DNA of 64,000 nucleotides. Source: Rhododendron vialii. Lineage: Eukaryota > Streptophyta > Magnoliopsida > Ericales > Ericaceae. The notes beneath the pieces were generated by a model, which was given only the letters and a program-made list of their open reading frames with translations, searched no databases and was not told the DNA's origin. The stretch is from assembly GCF_030253575.1 (NCBI RefSeq), contig NC_080558.1, forward strand, positions 34,045,611-34,109,610, read 5' to 3'. Both the position numbers and the translations under genes were made by a program. Below are positions 21,920 through 33,891 of this stretch, piece by piece; within the stretch, counting starts at the first letter, position 1; each line of letters begins with the position of its first letter.

Positions 21920-22316
21920 AGAATCCTCTTGGTTGGGAAGAATATTGGTGACTTCCCTTGTAGAACATCGAGTCTTCCATATGAGTAGTGTAACTAGTGT
22001 TGCTAATCATAATATCTGCTTGGCATTGTTGGATCACTTCTTGACGATAACAATAATTGAAACCCTACTTAGAAGATAACAATATCTTGTTGGTTTTAAT
22101 TTAATATTTTACTTTTACGTTAACTTTTATCACATGGGTCTGAGGAGTAATTACAGGGATGTATAGTTAGAGTTAAAATGGGAGTGTTTAGTTGAAAACC
22201 ACTTTGACTAGGTCTCCTATTTTTCCTCCTAGTTATGAGACCACTATCTGTTAGCATAACAAACTTACGTTTTATTAATCCCTATAAAACTTTTGCTTTG
22301 TTATTCGGCTGAAAAA
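21920..22316 (+). other. WAKL 3' flank up to the copia insertion
   Basis: AT-rich, no gene seen. It ends with the 5-bp target GATAA (22317-22321) of the copia element. Confidence 0.6.
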
Positions 22317-22321
22317 GATAA

Positions 22322-23268
22322 TGTTGGAGATATTACAAAAGTTTACACTAAAAATAAATATTACAATGGACAAATTAACAGGCTGAGTCGCGGAAATCTC
22401 GCTTTCTTTAAGGAGAGTCAAGCCATTTACGGTAACAAGCCGGTGCAGTAGAAAATTTCTGACTTATCCCCTCCAGGATATAAACAGCCCGATAATTTAT
22501 CATATGGTTCGGACTTACTCTGCACAAGTAAGAGAACCCAAAGCTAAACAAAAGAACACTCTTACATTTTGCCCAAGACTCTCACGCTCATATTAAATTT
22601 ACAGGAAATAAATAGCCTGATAATTTATCGTATGGTTCGGACTTACTCTACACAAGTAAGAGTATCCAAAGCTCAACAAAAGAACACTCTTACATTTTGC
22701 CCAAGACTCTCACGCTCATATTAAATTTACAAGCTGTTTTTTTGAGAATGAAGATGGACAAAGCTGGAGGAAAATACTAAGTGTTTAGGAGAAGTTGGCT
22801 TATGGCTCTATGGCTGGGATTGCTTCTTGAATACAAAGCCACCCAAGCAAGCCTTATATAGGCAAAAAAGAATCCAAACTATATCTTTTCATTAATTACT
22901 AAATCTCATAGGATAGATATGAATCCAAACTATATCTTTTCCATTATTGACTAAATCCACTTGGATATGGATAGATTTGATAGATATGGATAGATATGCT
23001 CTAGATTTGCTAGATATGGATAGATATAAAAGATATGCTCCCGATTCTTTCTAGATTTACTAGAAATTCTCCTTGATTCTTCTAGATTTGCCTAGATATC
23101 CAAACACTCAATTAAATGATGTGATCTCAAGATTAGATATGATCTTGCGAATGGATATCCAAATAAATGCTAAGATAAGAGTCTCTCACACAGATATACA
23201 CATGACTTGTAAAGTCTTGCACCAAAAAATGTGCAGAAATTTAATATTAAAATAATAAATTTCCAACA
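22322..23268 (-). repeat. 3' LTR of the copia element (947 bp) with internal tandem duplication
   Basis: Bounded by TGTTGGAGATATTACA and AAATTTCCAACA. Compared with the other LTR (28285-29071) it carries an extra ~128-bp tandem copy: the block with GATAATTTATC, TATGGTTCGGACTTACTCTG and AGACTCTCACGCTCATATTA occurs at about 22490-22605 and again at 22618-22733. Confidence 0.9.
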
Positions 23269-23281
23269 TTCCCCTACCTAT
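23269..23281 (-). other. Polypurine tract of the copia element
   Basis: On the minus strand it reads ATAGGTAGGGGAA directly before the LTR start TGTTGGAAATTT. Confidence 0.75.
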
Positions 23282-23830
23282 TTTAATATTAAATGAGACT
23301 CCTGGGCAAAGAGGGATATTATGCATCATGAAGGTGTGCTCTGCATTGAACCTTCACTTAGTGAAAACAGTAATCTCTACTCCAGAGTCAATAGTGGTCT
23401 CCGACTTGAACTATGACTGCTTAGGGGAAATAAAAAATGCTGCCCACACATAATAGTCCAGGCATTGACATGAGTTTTAATAGCTAGCACATTACAGCCT
23501 TGTGCTAATCCCAGTTTTCATGAGCGTATTTGAGAACAAAAGCCTAATTCTCATAGGAAGTGGCCCCACCTCCACGCTCACATAGGTGAAATCTGTCAAG
23601 GGTGCTCTTGTAATTCTAACACCCCACTCATAAGAGCTACATAATTTCATTAAGAGTTTCTTAAAAAACTCAACCTCCACAACATTACAGGGTAAATGCA
23701 CTCACACCATAGGGATGGACTTATTCAAAAATTTCAGTGCATTTTCAAATGACCACCATATGATTCGTTCTTCCCATTGAACCTAGTTACAGGATCTCTG
23801 GTCCCTAGGTTGGGTATCCTCATACGTGGC
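23282..23830 (-). other. Copia 3' untranslated region
   Basis: About 550 bp between the RNase H stop and the polypurine tract. No coding domain is seen. Confidence 0.6.
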
Positions 23831-24610
23831 TCATGAATTTAATGGCTTTAGCCCCATCCCCCTCGATGTATTCCAGACTCTTTCTCTTGCCAAGACCTTG
23901 GTTAATGGATCTGCAAGATTATCACGTGAACTCACATAAGTCACATTTATGATGCCATTACTCAAATAAGATCTCACAGTATTGTGTTTTCTTCTGATAG
24001 GTCTGGATTTACCGTCGTAATAACGGTTTTGTACTCTACCAATCGCAGCGGTGTTGTCACAATGAATTAACACTGGAGGAATTGGTTTTTCCCAAAACGG
24101 GATTTCATTTAATAAATCTCTCAACCAATTAGCCTCCTCACTCGCTGATGCTAATGCTACTAGCTCAGCCTCCATAGTAGAATTATCAATAACAAATTGC
24201 TTTTTCGATTTCCAGCATATAGCACCACCACCCAAATTAAAAATATATCCTGTGGTAGAGAGTGAATCACCTGACAAAGTATTCCAATCGGCATCACTAT
24301 AAGCTTCAAGTACTGGAGGATACTTTTTGTAAAACAAGCCATAATTTTTTGTATCAAATAAATATCTAATTATTCGTTCAATGGCTAGCCAGTGTTCTCT
24401 ACTCGGCTTGCTAGTAAACCTACTCAGTACTCCTACTGCATAAGCAATGTCAGGTCTAGTACAGTCAGTAGCATAATGTAAACTCCCTATTATGCCAGCA
24501 TATCCTTTTTTATCAACAATATGCTTGTCATTTTTAATAGGAAATAAATGCACATGAGGATCAAAAGGAGTAAGAACATGCTTGCAATTATCAAAATGAT
24601 ATTTTTTCAA
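23831..24610 (-). pseudogene. Copia RNase H
   Basis: Open for 259 codons on the minus strand. It contains LHYATDCTRPDIAYAVGVLS, LEAYSDADWNTLSGD with SLSTTGYIFNLGGGAICW, STMEAELVALASASEEANWL, IHCDNTAAI and YVSSRDNLADPLTK, the classic copia RNase H series. The domain itself looks intact, but it is cut off from RT by a stop near 24611. Confidence 0.92.
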
Positions 24611-25470
24611 AATTTTCTAAATATAATGCAACTGATTGAAAAAAATACCATCACATGTTTTTGTAATTTTCATCCCCAAAATCACATTAGCCTCACCAAG
24701 ATCTTTCATATCAAAATGGCTACTAAGCATATTTTTAGTCTCATTAATATACACATTAGAGCCAAAGATCAATAAATCATCCACATATAGCCTAACAATA
24801 ACATGTAAATTTTCACAAGATTTATAATAGATGCACCTATCACACTCATTTATCTTATAACCATTTTCAATCATGCAGGAATCAATTTTCTCATGTCACT
24901 GTTTAGGCGCTTGCTGAAGCCATATAGGGATTTAGTCAACTTACACACTTTGCTTTCTTGGCCAGGTTCAGTTTGTTCCTTCTGCTGATCAAATTGTTGA
25001 CCTTTTCACTAAGGGGCTACACAAGCATCGCTTTGAGCTTCTGCGATCCAAACTCGTCCTCCCTCCTATGTTGTAAAAGGGAAGTGCAGATCTTTCTGCA
25101 ACACTCTTCCGACTTTATGCCACCCCTGAATCCACAAGTACTGGCTGCCCTAAGATAAGAGGAGGATATAGAAGCAGATTTAGTTACAAGTAGGAGCGCC
25201 CTGCAAAGCGGCTTATCGCTTATCCCCATTTGAGAACGGACTCCACCTATGGGATCAGACCTAGCCCCTTATCCATCCAACGGGCTCCACAAAGCCCTCG
25301 GGTTGATCCATGTAAATTTCCTCATCTAGGTCCCCATTTAAAAAAGCTGTTTTTATATCCATTTGATGAATTTTTAAATCATGAATTGCAGCAACTGCAA
25401 TTAACAGTCTAATGGATGCTACTCTAGTAACCGAAGAAAATGTATCAAAAAGTCAAGATCAGCTTGTTGA
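24611..25470 (-). pseudogene. Copia reverse transcriptase, broken by a foreign insert
   Basis: The upstream part (about 25470-25283) codes QMDIKTAFLNGD-type and EEIYMDQPEGFVEP sequence with frameshifts. The downstream part (24969-24617) codes KVCKLTKSLYG and the catalytic LYVDDLLIFGSN. Between them lies an unrelated segment (24970-25282) in opposite orientation. The frame is also broken near 25470 and 24880. Confidence 0.88.
24970..25282 (+). mobile_element. Opposite-strand fragment of another copia element inside the copia RT
   Basis: On the + strand it opens with a frame reading QFVPSADQIVDLFTKGLHKH and RFELLRSKLVLPPML then a stop. This matches the C-terminal end of copia RNase H, followed by non-coding 3' sequence. 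In the host RT it interrupts the conserved stretch EGFVEP/PGQES. The flanks GAGCC and GAACC (minus strand, 25287-25283 and 24969-24965) look like a 5-bp duplication with one mismatch. It has no LTR ends, so it may be an insertion of a cDNA fragment or a template-switch product. Confidence 0.7.
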
Positions 25471-27477
25471 TTAAAACCTTTTGCAACAAGTCTTGCTTTT
25501 GTATTTATCAATAGAACCATCCGGTTTAAGCTTTTTACGTAGGACCCATTTACACCCAATAGTTTTACAACCCTGTGGTAAATCGACTAATTTCCAAGTT
25601 TTATTGGACATTAGTGATTCCATCTCATCATTAACTGCCTCTTTCCAAAATATAGCATCAAGTGATGTCAAAGCCTCTTGTAAATTAAGTGGAGTACCCT
25701 CCACATTAAAAACAAGATAGTCAGGGCCAAAATCTTTTTCAACTCTAACTCTTTTACTCCTTCTAGGTTCAAATTCAAAATTCTCTTGATTTTGTAAACT
25801 AGGAGTTGAAGAACTAGGCTCAGGTAAAACCAATTCTCTAGATTCTTGACCCCCACCATTTTTAAGTTTAAAAGGAAATTTTTCTTCATGAAAAATTGCA
25901 TCACCTGATTCAAAAATAATTTTATTTTTCATATCAAAAAATTTGTAGGTTGTACTATTTATTGCATATCCAAGAAAAGCACAAGTGGTAGCTCTAACAC
26001 CCAGTTTGGGTCTTTTAGGGTTTGAAAGCCTCACAAAGGCCAAACAACCCCAAACTTTCAAATATCCCAAATTTGGCTTATGACCTTTCCACAACTCATA
26101 AGGTGTAATTTTAGTCTTTTTGTGTGGCACTCTATTTATCACATGACAAGCCGTTAAAGTTACTTCTCCCCAAAGATTTGAGGGAGCGCCTGCTTTAATA
26201 AGCATGGCATTGGTCAAGTCAATTAATGGTCTATTTTTTCTTTCAGCCACACCATTAGACTCGGGCGAATATTATGGAGTAATTTCATGGATAATTCCCA
26301 AAGACTGAGCAAAAAAGTTAAATCCAAAGGATTCATACTCACGACCTCTATCACTTCTAATTCTTTTAATTTTTCTACCGAATTGATTTTCAACTTCTTG
26401 GAGGAATTCTTTAAATTTGTCAAATGCATCACTTTTATGTTTCACACAATATACATAAGTATATTTTGAATAGTCATCAATAAAAGTGATAAAATATCTA
26501 TTTCCTCCACGAGTTAAAATTCCTTCAAACTCACATAAATCCGTATGGATTAGTTCTAACAATTCGGTATTTCTTTGAACACTTTTATGAGGCCTACTTG
26601 TGATTTTTGCTTTGCTGCATGTTTCACATTTCTCAAAGGAAAATTCTAAAATCAGCCCAATGGGCTGACGATAGTAGGTGTATGAATGTGTATTAAAAGA
26701 TGTAAAAAGTGCACAGAAATACGTATTTTTCTTGTCTTTTAGTGTGTTTATCGTCAGCCCAATAGGCTGACAATAGCAATACCGTTTCTCAAAATCTTTT
26801 TTTAATCTGGGAATTAATCCTAAGCTACTCATGATTCCTACATAGTTACTGTTTACATGACATAGTCTAGCATGCCAGAAATTTAAAGAACACAGCATGT
26901 AAACAGAAACAGTAGCTGGTTTATTATTCTCAACGTTTAGTTTGAACATACCATCACATGCATATCCCTTACCCACAAACACTCCTTTTTTAGTAATTAC
27001 AAACTGATCAGATTCCATAGTCTGCTTAAAGCCAAATTTGTTGAGTAGATAACTGAACATCAAATTCTTCCTCATGGACGGTGTGTAAAGCACATCTTTC
27101 AGAGTTAGCACACGTTTAGAGGTAAACTTCAAATCAACCTCACCACTCCCAAGCACCGTGGTAGTACTAAAGTCACCAAGCATCACAATTTTTTCTTCTG
27201 CAAAGGGAGTATAAGTTTTGAACCAATTTTTATCATAGTAGACATGCCTGTTGGCACCAGAGTCTGCCCACCACCCTTCCACACATTGAACCATATATAT
27301 GTCTATAATCATAGCCACAAAAGGCTCCTCGACAACATTAGCCTGTGGAGCATTCTGTGTTTTTTGAAAATTGCAAAATTGAGCAATATGCCCACTCTTG
27401 CCACAGACAAAGCACCCACCAATTTGTTGTGCTTGTGAAGGGGGTCTTTGGTTCCAATTATTTTTTCTCATTTGCAT
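25471..27477 (-). pseudogene. Copia zinc knuckle, protease and integrase region
   Basis: Minus-strand pieces 27477-26272 and 26250-25471 share one frame, separated by a TAA at 26269. In order: CCHC zinc knuckle [14 protein letters not shown]; protease [12 protein letters not shown] (Asp-Ser-Gly); GAG-pre-integrase [11 protein letters not shown]; integrase zinc part CETCSKAK; core Asp in ELIHTDL, Asp in [10 protein letters not shown], and Glu in NGVAERKNR; and the start of RT with WKEAVNDEMESLMSNKTW. A 52-codon foreign segment (26638-26784 plus duplication) lies in frame between the pre-integrase region and CETCSKAK. Confidence 0.92.
26638..26784. mobile_element. 147-bp Mutator-like MITE inserted in frame in copia pol
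   Basis: Flanked by a 9-bp duplication TTTCTCAAA (26629-26637 and 26785-26793). The ends form a ~36-bp imperfect inverted repeat whose inner part TTGGGCTGACGATA is perfect. A 9-bp duplication fits Mutator-like elements. Insert plus duplication is 156 bp, so the copia frame is preserved and the element's sequence is read as 52 extra residues without a stop. Confidence 0.82.
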
Positions 27478-28264
<787 letters not shown>

Positions 28265-28284
28265 TTTTGAATCTCCTTAAAATT

Positions 28285-29071
28285 TTGGAGATATTACAAA
28301 AGTTTACACTAAAAATAAATATTACAATGGACAAATTAACAGGCTGAGTCGCGAAAATCTTGCTTTCTTTAAGGAGATTCAAGCCCTCTACGGTAACAAA
28401 CTGGTGCAGTAGAAAATCTCCGACTTGTCCCCTCCAGGATATAAACAGCCCGATAATTTATCGTATGGTTCGGACTTACCCTGCACAAGTAAGAGAACCC
28501 AAAGCTCAACAAAAGAACACTCTTACATTTTGCCCAAGACTCTCACGCTCATATTAAATTTACAGGCTATTTTTTAGAGAATAAAGATGGACAAAGCTAG
28601 AGGAAAATACTAAGTGTTTCAGAGAAGTTGGCTTGTGGCTATATGGCTGGGATTGCTTCTTGAATACAAAGCCACCCAAGCAAGCCATATATAGGCAAAA
28701 AAGAATCCAAACTATATCTTTTCATTAATGACTAAATCTCATAGGATAGATATGAATCCAAACTATATCTTTTCCATTAATAACTAAATCCACTTGGATA
28801 TGGATAGATTTGCTAGATATGGATAAACATGAAAGATATGCTCCCGATTCTTTCTAGATTTACTAGAGATTCTCCTTTATTCTTCTAGATTTGCCTAGAT
28901 ATCCAAACACTCAATTAAATGATGTGATCTCAAGATTAGATATGATCTTGCGAGTGGATATCCAAATAAATGCTAAGATAAGAGTCTCCCACACAGTTAT
29001 ACACATGACTTGTAAAGTCTAGCACCAAAAAATGTATAGAAATTTAATATTAAAATAATAAATTTCCAACA
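28285..29071 (-). repeat. 5' LTR of the copia element (787 bp)
   Basis: Homologous to 22322-23268 but without the second copy of the ~128-bp block. Its outer end is TGTTGGAAATTT (minus strand) at 29071. The inner end lacks the canonical CAACA: the sequence runs from TATCTCCAA directly into AATTTTAAGGAG and the gag ATG. No TGGTATCAGAGC-type primer site is present. Confidence 0.88.
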
Positions 29072-29583
29072 GATAACAGTGCTCATCTATATTAAAAAAA
29101 AACTCTCTCTCTTGCTTTACAAACTTACACTCTGATACCCGTTGATTTATGTTCCAAACTAAATACTTTCAACCATCCTCTTTCATATATATGTAGATAT
29201 TTGGTACAACAATATATATTTGGATTTCGAGTGTTGGGAAACAATCGGTTCGTGAGTTTGATTTGCTGCACCGAAGAGAACTTGAAGGTCGTTGTATCTT
29301 GGGAAAAGAACATCATCCAACCCCGTGCAGAAGGGGTTGTATCATTCCTTAGGAGGACACCATCACGTGCCTCGACCACCCCACAGGCTATTCTTAAATT
29401 TTCTCCAATAATATCTAGTTGCCTTACTTGGTTGATTATTGTTCTTGTTTAGGCATTTAATTTCTAGTAGAAATATCCTAATCATATAATTTTCCCTACA
29501 TATCTATCCAACACTTCGTAAAGCGTTCAACAGAATAAATGCTGCTTTCTGAGAACTTAGTGTTGTAAATCTTTGCGGATATG
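29072..29583 (+). other. Flank of the copia insertion, no gene
   Basis: Begins with the target duplication GATAA. AT-rich; short open frames on both strands show no recognisable domain. Confidence 0.55.
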
Positions 29584-30160
29584 CTGAACCATTGTAGCTT
29601 GTGTCGCTTGTGATTCTTTTGTTTTCCTTACTATTTTTGTGACATGAAACCATCTTGTTATTGCAAAACCAGCCAAATGACTCATACTGAATCATTGAAT
29701 GTCTAATTTTCGGACAAGCTGCAGAAACACTTGGAGGGAACCTTCGTGCATATGTTGGAGAAACTATCTATTTTTCATGCACGAAGTTGTTCGCAATTAA
29801 AACCCCATTTTTTCAGCCTATGGTGTCTACTCGGTGATTGTTCGTGTTTTCTTCTCTTCAACAGGGCCTTTCCGAATGATGTATCGCAAGCAGTCTGTCC
29901 TCATTGGTTAGCATTTTTAGGGAAAACAGGTCGGGATTAGCTGGACTTGGCGGATTTACCCCCTCTTGCTTTGTCAAGGAGGCGTACAATCGTCCAATAA
30001 GGAGACATGTTTAATTCATAAAGATTCCTCCAACGCTTTGTCATGACAATAAACAGTCATACGGTACGACAAAGCTGATTCCCCTAACGCTTCATCATGA
30101 CAATAAACAGTCGTACCATTGGAAATCACTCAAGCGCACGCAATATTTGGATCCACGAAA
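29584..30160 (+). repeat. Second copy of the WAKL-locus segment
   Basis: 29584-29745 matches 20412-20600 in order and orientation (see that entry). The remainder includes two copies of a short unit with TTCATCATGACAATAAACAGTC-like sequence near 30040-30115. No coding is supported. Confidence 0.55.
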
Positions 30161-30839
30161 TTAAGGAGTGAACTTATAGAAAAAAGTTGAATATGGGATA
30201 TAATACTGATTTATACTAGACTGCTTTTTGGTGCTCTTAGCCCATGACATGTCTAGTAGTAATAACATCGAAAAAATGTCGATCAATGAAATGTCCACAG
30301 ACTCAAAGTCTAGTGGAGAAATTCTGAAATTTCTATAGAATTTCTCTATGTTCATAGGCTTTATTGCATCCTAGAGTTTATTTGCAAGAAAGTATTGTGC
30401 TTGAAAAGCTTTTTTTTTTTTTTAAATATTCTTCTACCGCATTCCTTTCTTTTTCCTTTTCAATGTACATACTAAAAATTTTTTAGGGGCGTTTTTGAAG
30501 CACCATAGGTATTCCTTGTTTTCTACTTTGTCGTAATTTTGGTCTTGCATTATAGTTATCTTTTGTGTGTATTTGCAATGGTGTGTGAGAAAGATAAGCA
30601 AACATAGAAGTAGTCCCCATTATGTTCCATCCTTGCACTAACAAGAAACATTTCAAACTAGTGTTTTACATAGCAAAAGAAGATAAAATACAATCAACGA
30701 CTAAATTTTATTTATAGTGATTACGATACACAAAACAAATTAACATTCATAGCATCTTATATAAGATTACATGATGAACCATATGGTTTTTATTTATTTT
30801 TATTCACAAATCATACTAATTTGCTCTGCCAAGGGCTCC
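30161..30839 (-). other. 3' flank of BBE-like gene 1
   Basis: From about 30240 it aligns with 37670 onward, the flank of BBE-like gene 2. A minus-strand AATAAA-type signal lies just below the stop codon (around 30787-30805, TTTATT on the + strand). A poly-T run lies at 30411-30423. Confidence 0.55.
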
Positions 30840-32459
30840 CTAGTCACCCTTCTTCCACCATGCTGAGAAAGGAGGAATGCTTTGTTCATTTCTAAAGAAA
30901 TTTCCAGGATCAACTTTGGTCTTGACTTGCACCAATCTGTTGAAGTTGTTCTTGAAATACTTGATCCCCCAAATGCTTGCTTGTGCATAGCTTGTGTTTC
31001 CTTTGTTATTGTTGACTCCAACATCAAGGTCTCTATAATTAATATATGCAGCCCTTGGAAATCTAGAAACATAGGGCGCCATATAACTGTAAAGCCTTCT
31101 AATCCAACTTATATGCCTTTGTGATACCTCTTCCCCTTCTTCATTCCAATAAACTAAATGCTGGATCTTGTAGAGATTTCCCTTTCTGTGTGGGAAAGGG
31201 ATTGCAGACTCTGCAATCTCTTCCATCTTTCCACCATATGGACTCAAGATCATTTCTGCTAGTTCCCCCTCATCTTCGTAAAACATTCTCCAAATCCCTT
31301 CCAATCCAAATACCGGAATTGGCTCCTTAACATAGTCTGATTTTGCCTTGAAGTATTGTCTTGTGAGAGGAGTCCTATCCAAGAGGACATCAAGGGATTC
31401 ACCGGTGGGAAAACCCGCGAAATAGAGGATGGATTCGATCCAGCTCATCTCAGTGCAGTCTTCTTCCATCAAACCTAACTCCGGGAAGCGTTCTTGCATC
31501 AATGGAATCAAGTTACTGATTCCTCCAAGGTACAAGGAGTTGAAAGAGGCTTGGATTGTCCACTTTCCATTTTCACTAGAATTCACCCTTCTAATAATGA
31601 TTCTAATGAATAGATCTTCAGGAAATTTGGGAGCAATATGCTGCCACTTATAGATAAGATTGGTAGCATTTTGGTCTAATGTCTTGGCAATAGTAAAAAC
31701 AGTCACAGTTGATGGAACAGTGACCAAATTTACTTTCCATGCTAGAATGACTCCAAAACTAGCACCCCCACCACCTCTAATGGCCCAAAATAGGTCTTCC
31801 CCCATGGATTTCCTATCAAGAACTTGTCCATTGACATCGACGATTCGAGCATCAATGACATTATCAGCCGCAAGACCATATTTTCGCAACATAAGGCCAT
31901 ACCCTCCCCCACTAAAGTGACCCCCGACACCCACAGTAGGGCAAACACCGGCAGGAAACCCTAGGTTTTTACTTTTCTCGGCAATTCTATAGTAAAGTTG
32001 CCCAATAGTTGCCCCAGATTCAACCCAAGCAGTTTTACTCTCGGAATCAACAGTGATGGAACTTAGGTTTATCAGATCAAGAACGACAAAAGGGACATTG
32101 GACACATACGAAAGGCCCTCATAGTCATGTCCACCACTTCGAACCCTAATTTGCATTCCATGGTTTTTGGAGCAATAGACAGTTGCCTGAATCTGGGATT
32201 CGTCGAATGGTGTGACAATGACTAGTGGTTTTGGGGTTGATGATGATGTGAACCGGAGGTTTTGTATGGAGAAGTTTAACACGGATAAATATGAAGAGTT
32301 GTTTGGGGTGTAAATTAGTTTTGAGATCGAGGTTGAGTTTGGGGAATGAAGGGAAAGGCATTGAAGAAACTCCTCATGAGTATCAGCCGAAGCTGCCAAA
32401 GAAAAAGAAATCAGGAGGAGAAAAACAAATGAAAGCATTGAGGTAGTGGGAGTCTTCAT
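30840..32459 (-). CDS. Berberine bridge enzyme-like FAD-linked oxidase (copy 1)
   Basis: Intronless, 539 aa, ATG at 32459-32457, normal length for the family. An N-terminal hydrophobic signal peptide (about residues 8-24) directs it to the secretory pathway. The FAD-binding PCMH fold spans about 75-250 and the C-terminal BBE domain about 465-530 (INYRDLDVGVNNN, KTKVDPGNFFRNEQSIPP). Both flavin attachment residues are present, giving a bicovalent FAD: His111 in RSGGHDYEG and Cys173 in GVCPTVGVGG. Cys34 and Cys96 fit the conserved disulfide. Several N-glycosylation sequons occur near the N terminus. Family members oxidise alkaloids, monolignols, oligosaccharides or other secreted substrates; the substrate here cannot be told. 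A tandem paralogue lies at 38275-39915. A TATA box is at 32510-32517. Confidence 0.93.
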   Translation of the reverse strand: MKTPTTSMLSFVFLLLISFSLAASADTHEEFLQCLSLHSPNSTSISKLIYTPNNSSYLSVLNFSIQNLRFTSSSTPKPLVIVTPFDESQIQATVYCSKNHGMQIRVRSGGHDYEGLSYVSNVPFVVLDLINLSSITVDSESKTAWVESGATIGQLYYRIAEKSKNLGFPAGVCPTVGVGGHFSGGGYGLMLRKYGLAADNVIDARIVDVNGQVLDRKSMGEDLFWAIRGGGGASFGVILAWKVNLVTVPSTVTVFTIAKTLDQNATNLIYKWQHIAPKFPEDLFIRIIIRRVNSSENGKWTIQASFNSLYLGGISNLIPLMQERFPELGLMEEDCTEMSWIESILYFAGFPTGESLDVLLDRTPLTRQYFKAKSDYVKEPIPVFGLEGIWRMFYEDEGELAEMILSPYGGKMEEIAESAIPFPHRKGNLYKIQHLVYWNEEGEEVSQRHISWIRRLYSYMAPYVSRFPRAAYINYRDLDVGVNNNKGNTSYAQASIWGIKYFKNNFNRLVQVKTKVDPGNFFRNEQSIPPFSAWWKKGD

Positions 32460-32509
32460 ATTGTTTCTAGTTGTTTAATTTGCATGGTAAATAAAGATAG
32501 AAGTTCAGC

Positions 32510-32517
32510 TATTTATA
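32510..32517 (-). promoter_or_regulatory. TATA box of BBE-like gene 1
   Basis: Minus strand CCTATAAATAGC about 50 bp upstream of the ATG, so the 5' leader would be only about 20-30 nt. The site is conserved upstream of gene 2. Confidence 0.75.
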
Positions 32518-32550
32518 GGGCTTAATGGATAGGTGGCTAGAATAATAAGA

Positions 32551-32736
32551 GAATGTGAACATTGGGTTAGAATTTGTTGCCATGCATATTAACGAGACTA
32601 TTCCAGGCTCTAGAATTATGACTTCCCACAAGAAGTAATAATAGAATGTGAACATTGGGTTAGAATTTGTTGCCATGCCTATTAAGGAGACTATTCCAGG
32701 CTCTAGAATTATGACTTCCCACAAGAAGTAATTAAG
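32551..32736. repeat. 93-bp tandem duplication in the BBE-like gene 1 promoter
   Basis: GAATGTGAACATTGGGTTAG through CTTCCCACAAGAAGTAAT occurs twice, starting at 32551 and 32644, with only a few differences. The matching region upstream of gene 2 (about 39985-40120) has a single copy. Confidence 0.9.
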
Positions 32737-33846
32737 GGCGGAGAAGTTTCTAGCGAACGATGAAGCATCGTATATGCAAGGAAATTGTGACAATTGACAT
32801 TTGGCCAATTGTCAATATTGAGAATCTCTTAGAGCGTGCACACTACAAGAAAAACGAACCATGGCAGCGACCAAAAATATATGCTGCTAAAGATGGCTAA
32901 AAGAGCTGCTAGAGACCTGGCAAATTTATACCATTGCTTGTGCAACGTTGGGAGATACCTGTTGGGAAAGCCCTAAACCAATGCTTTCTTCAAATGACAG
33001 TATACGTGAATCTGCCAAAACGGCCTTGAAATTATTTTGCGCATAGGAACGGTTTAAGGCCATGGTGTAATATATTTACATTGATGTTGAGCAACCGCTG
33101 CTAACGTCTCATATTTGGTATTTATGACACTGCTGCTATTTCATATTTTTGTCAAAACCAATTCATTCATCAATTACTCTGTGATTCAGAATCCTCTTGT
33201 GATAATGATTGACGAAAGAGAAAAATTAGATGGGAAAAACAAAATGGCCTAATCTATACATTTTTTCTTCTATTTTGGTTAGTTTAGAAAACTGAGAAGA
33301 AAATTATTAGAAACTTGCAAAACGTCATGTTTGGGTTTGTTGCCTATAAATGGTGAATATGTGCAAGTGGTAATCGTACTTTTATTCCACGTTTAATTGC
33401 GGATGCCAAAACCCAACAAAGCATAGGTAATGAGAACTATTGCCTTTCATACTTTTGACAAAGCGCGGGATATTTGAGATGAGGAAGGTACGATTTGAAC
33501 CATGACATCGGCATATTTTCTGCATACCATTGCAGAATTTTCTACGTTAATCTGTTGTTTCATAAAATTCGTTCATTGTTGAATGTCCTTGGTAAACTAC
33601 AATTTGGTTTAAAAGTCACAAAATGGCCAATTGCGGATTTTTCATTAGTCAATGAAAATGGCCATTGACATTTATCTCCCATATTCAGAAGTTTCTCAAT
33701 TTTTGTTAAACGGTAGAGCGTTAATCTATCAATATTCTATAGGAATGTGTTTACACTTACCAATCCTCCCAACCTCCATCCCTAATTTTCTAGAGTTTTG
33801 ATTTTCTTTTAATTTGTTTAAATTGGCTGGGGGGAGGGCGAGCGAG

Positions 33847-33891
<45 letters not shown>

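Noticed and set aside
29125-29452. Open frames on both strands between the copia element and the WAKL segment
   Set aside because: No recognisable domain, no conserved start or neighbour, and ordinary length for AT-rich plant DNA.
30411-30423. Poly-T runs near BBE-like gene 1 (also near gene 2) as retrogene poly-A tails
   Set aside because: The intronless BBE genes are duplicated with their promoters and long flanks, so tandem DNA duplication explains them; the T runs lie hundreds of bases from the stop codons and have no target duplications.
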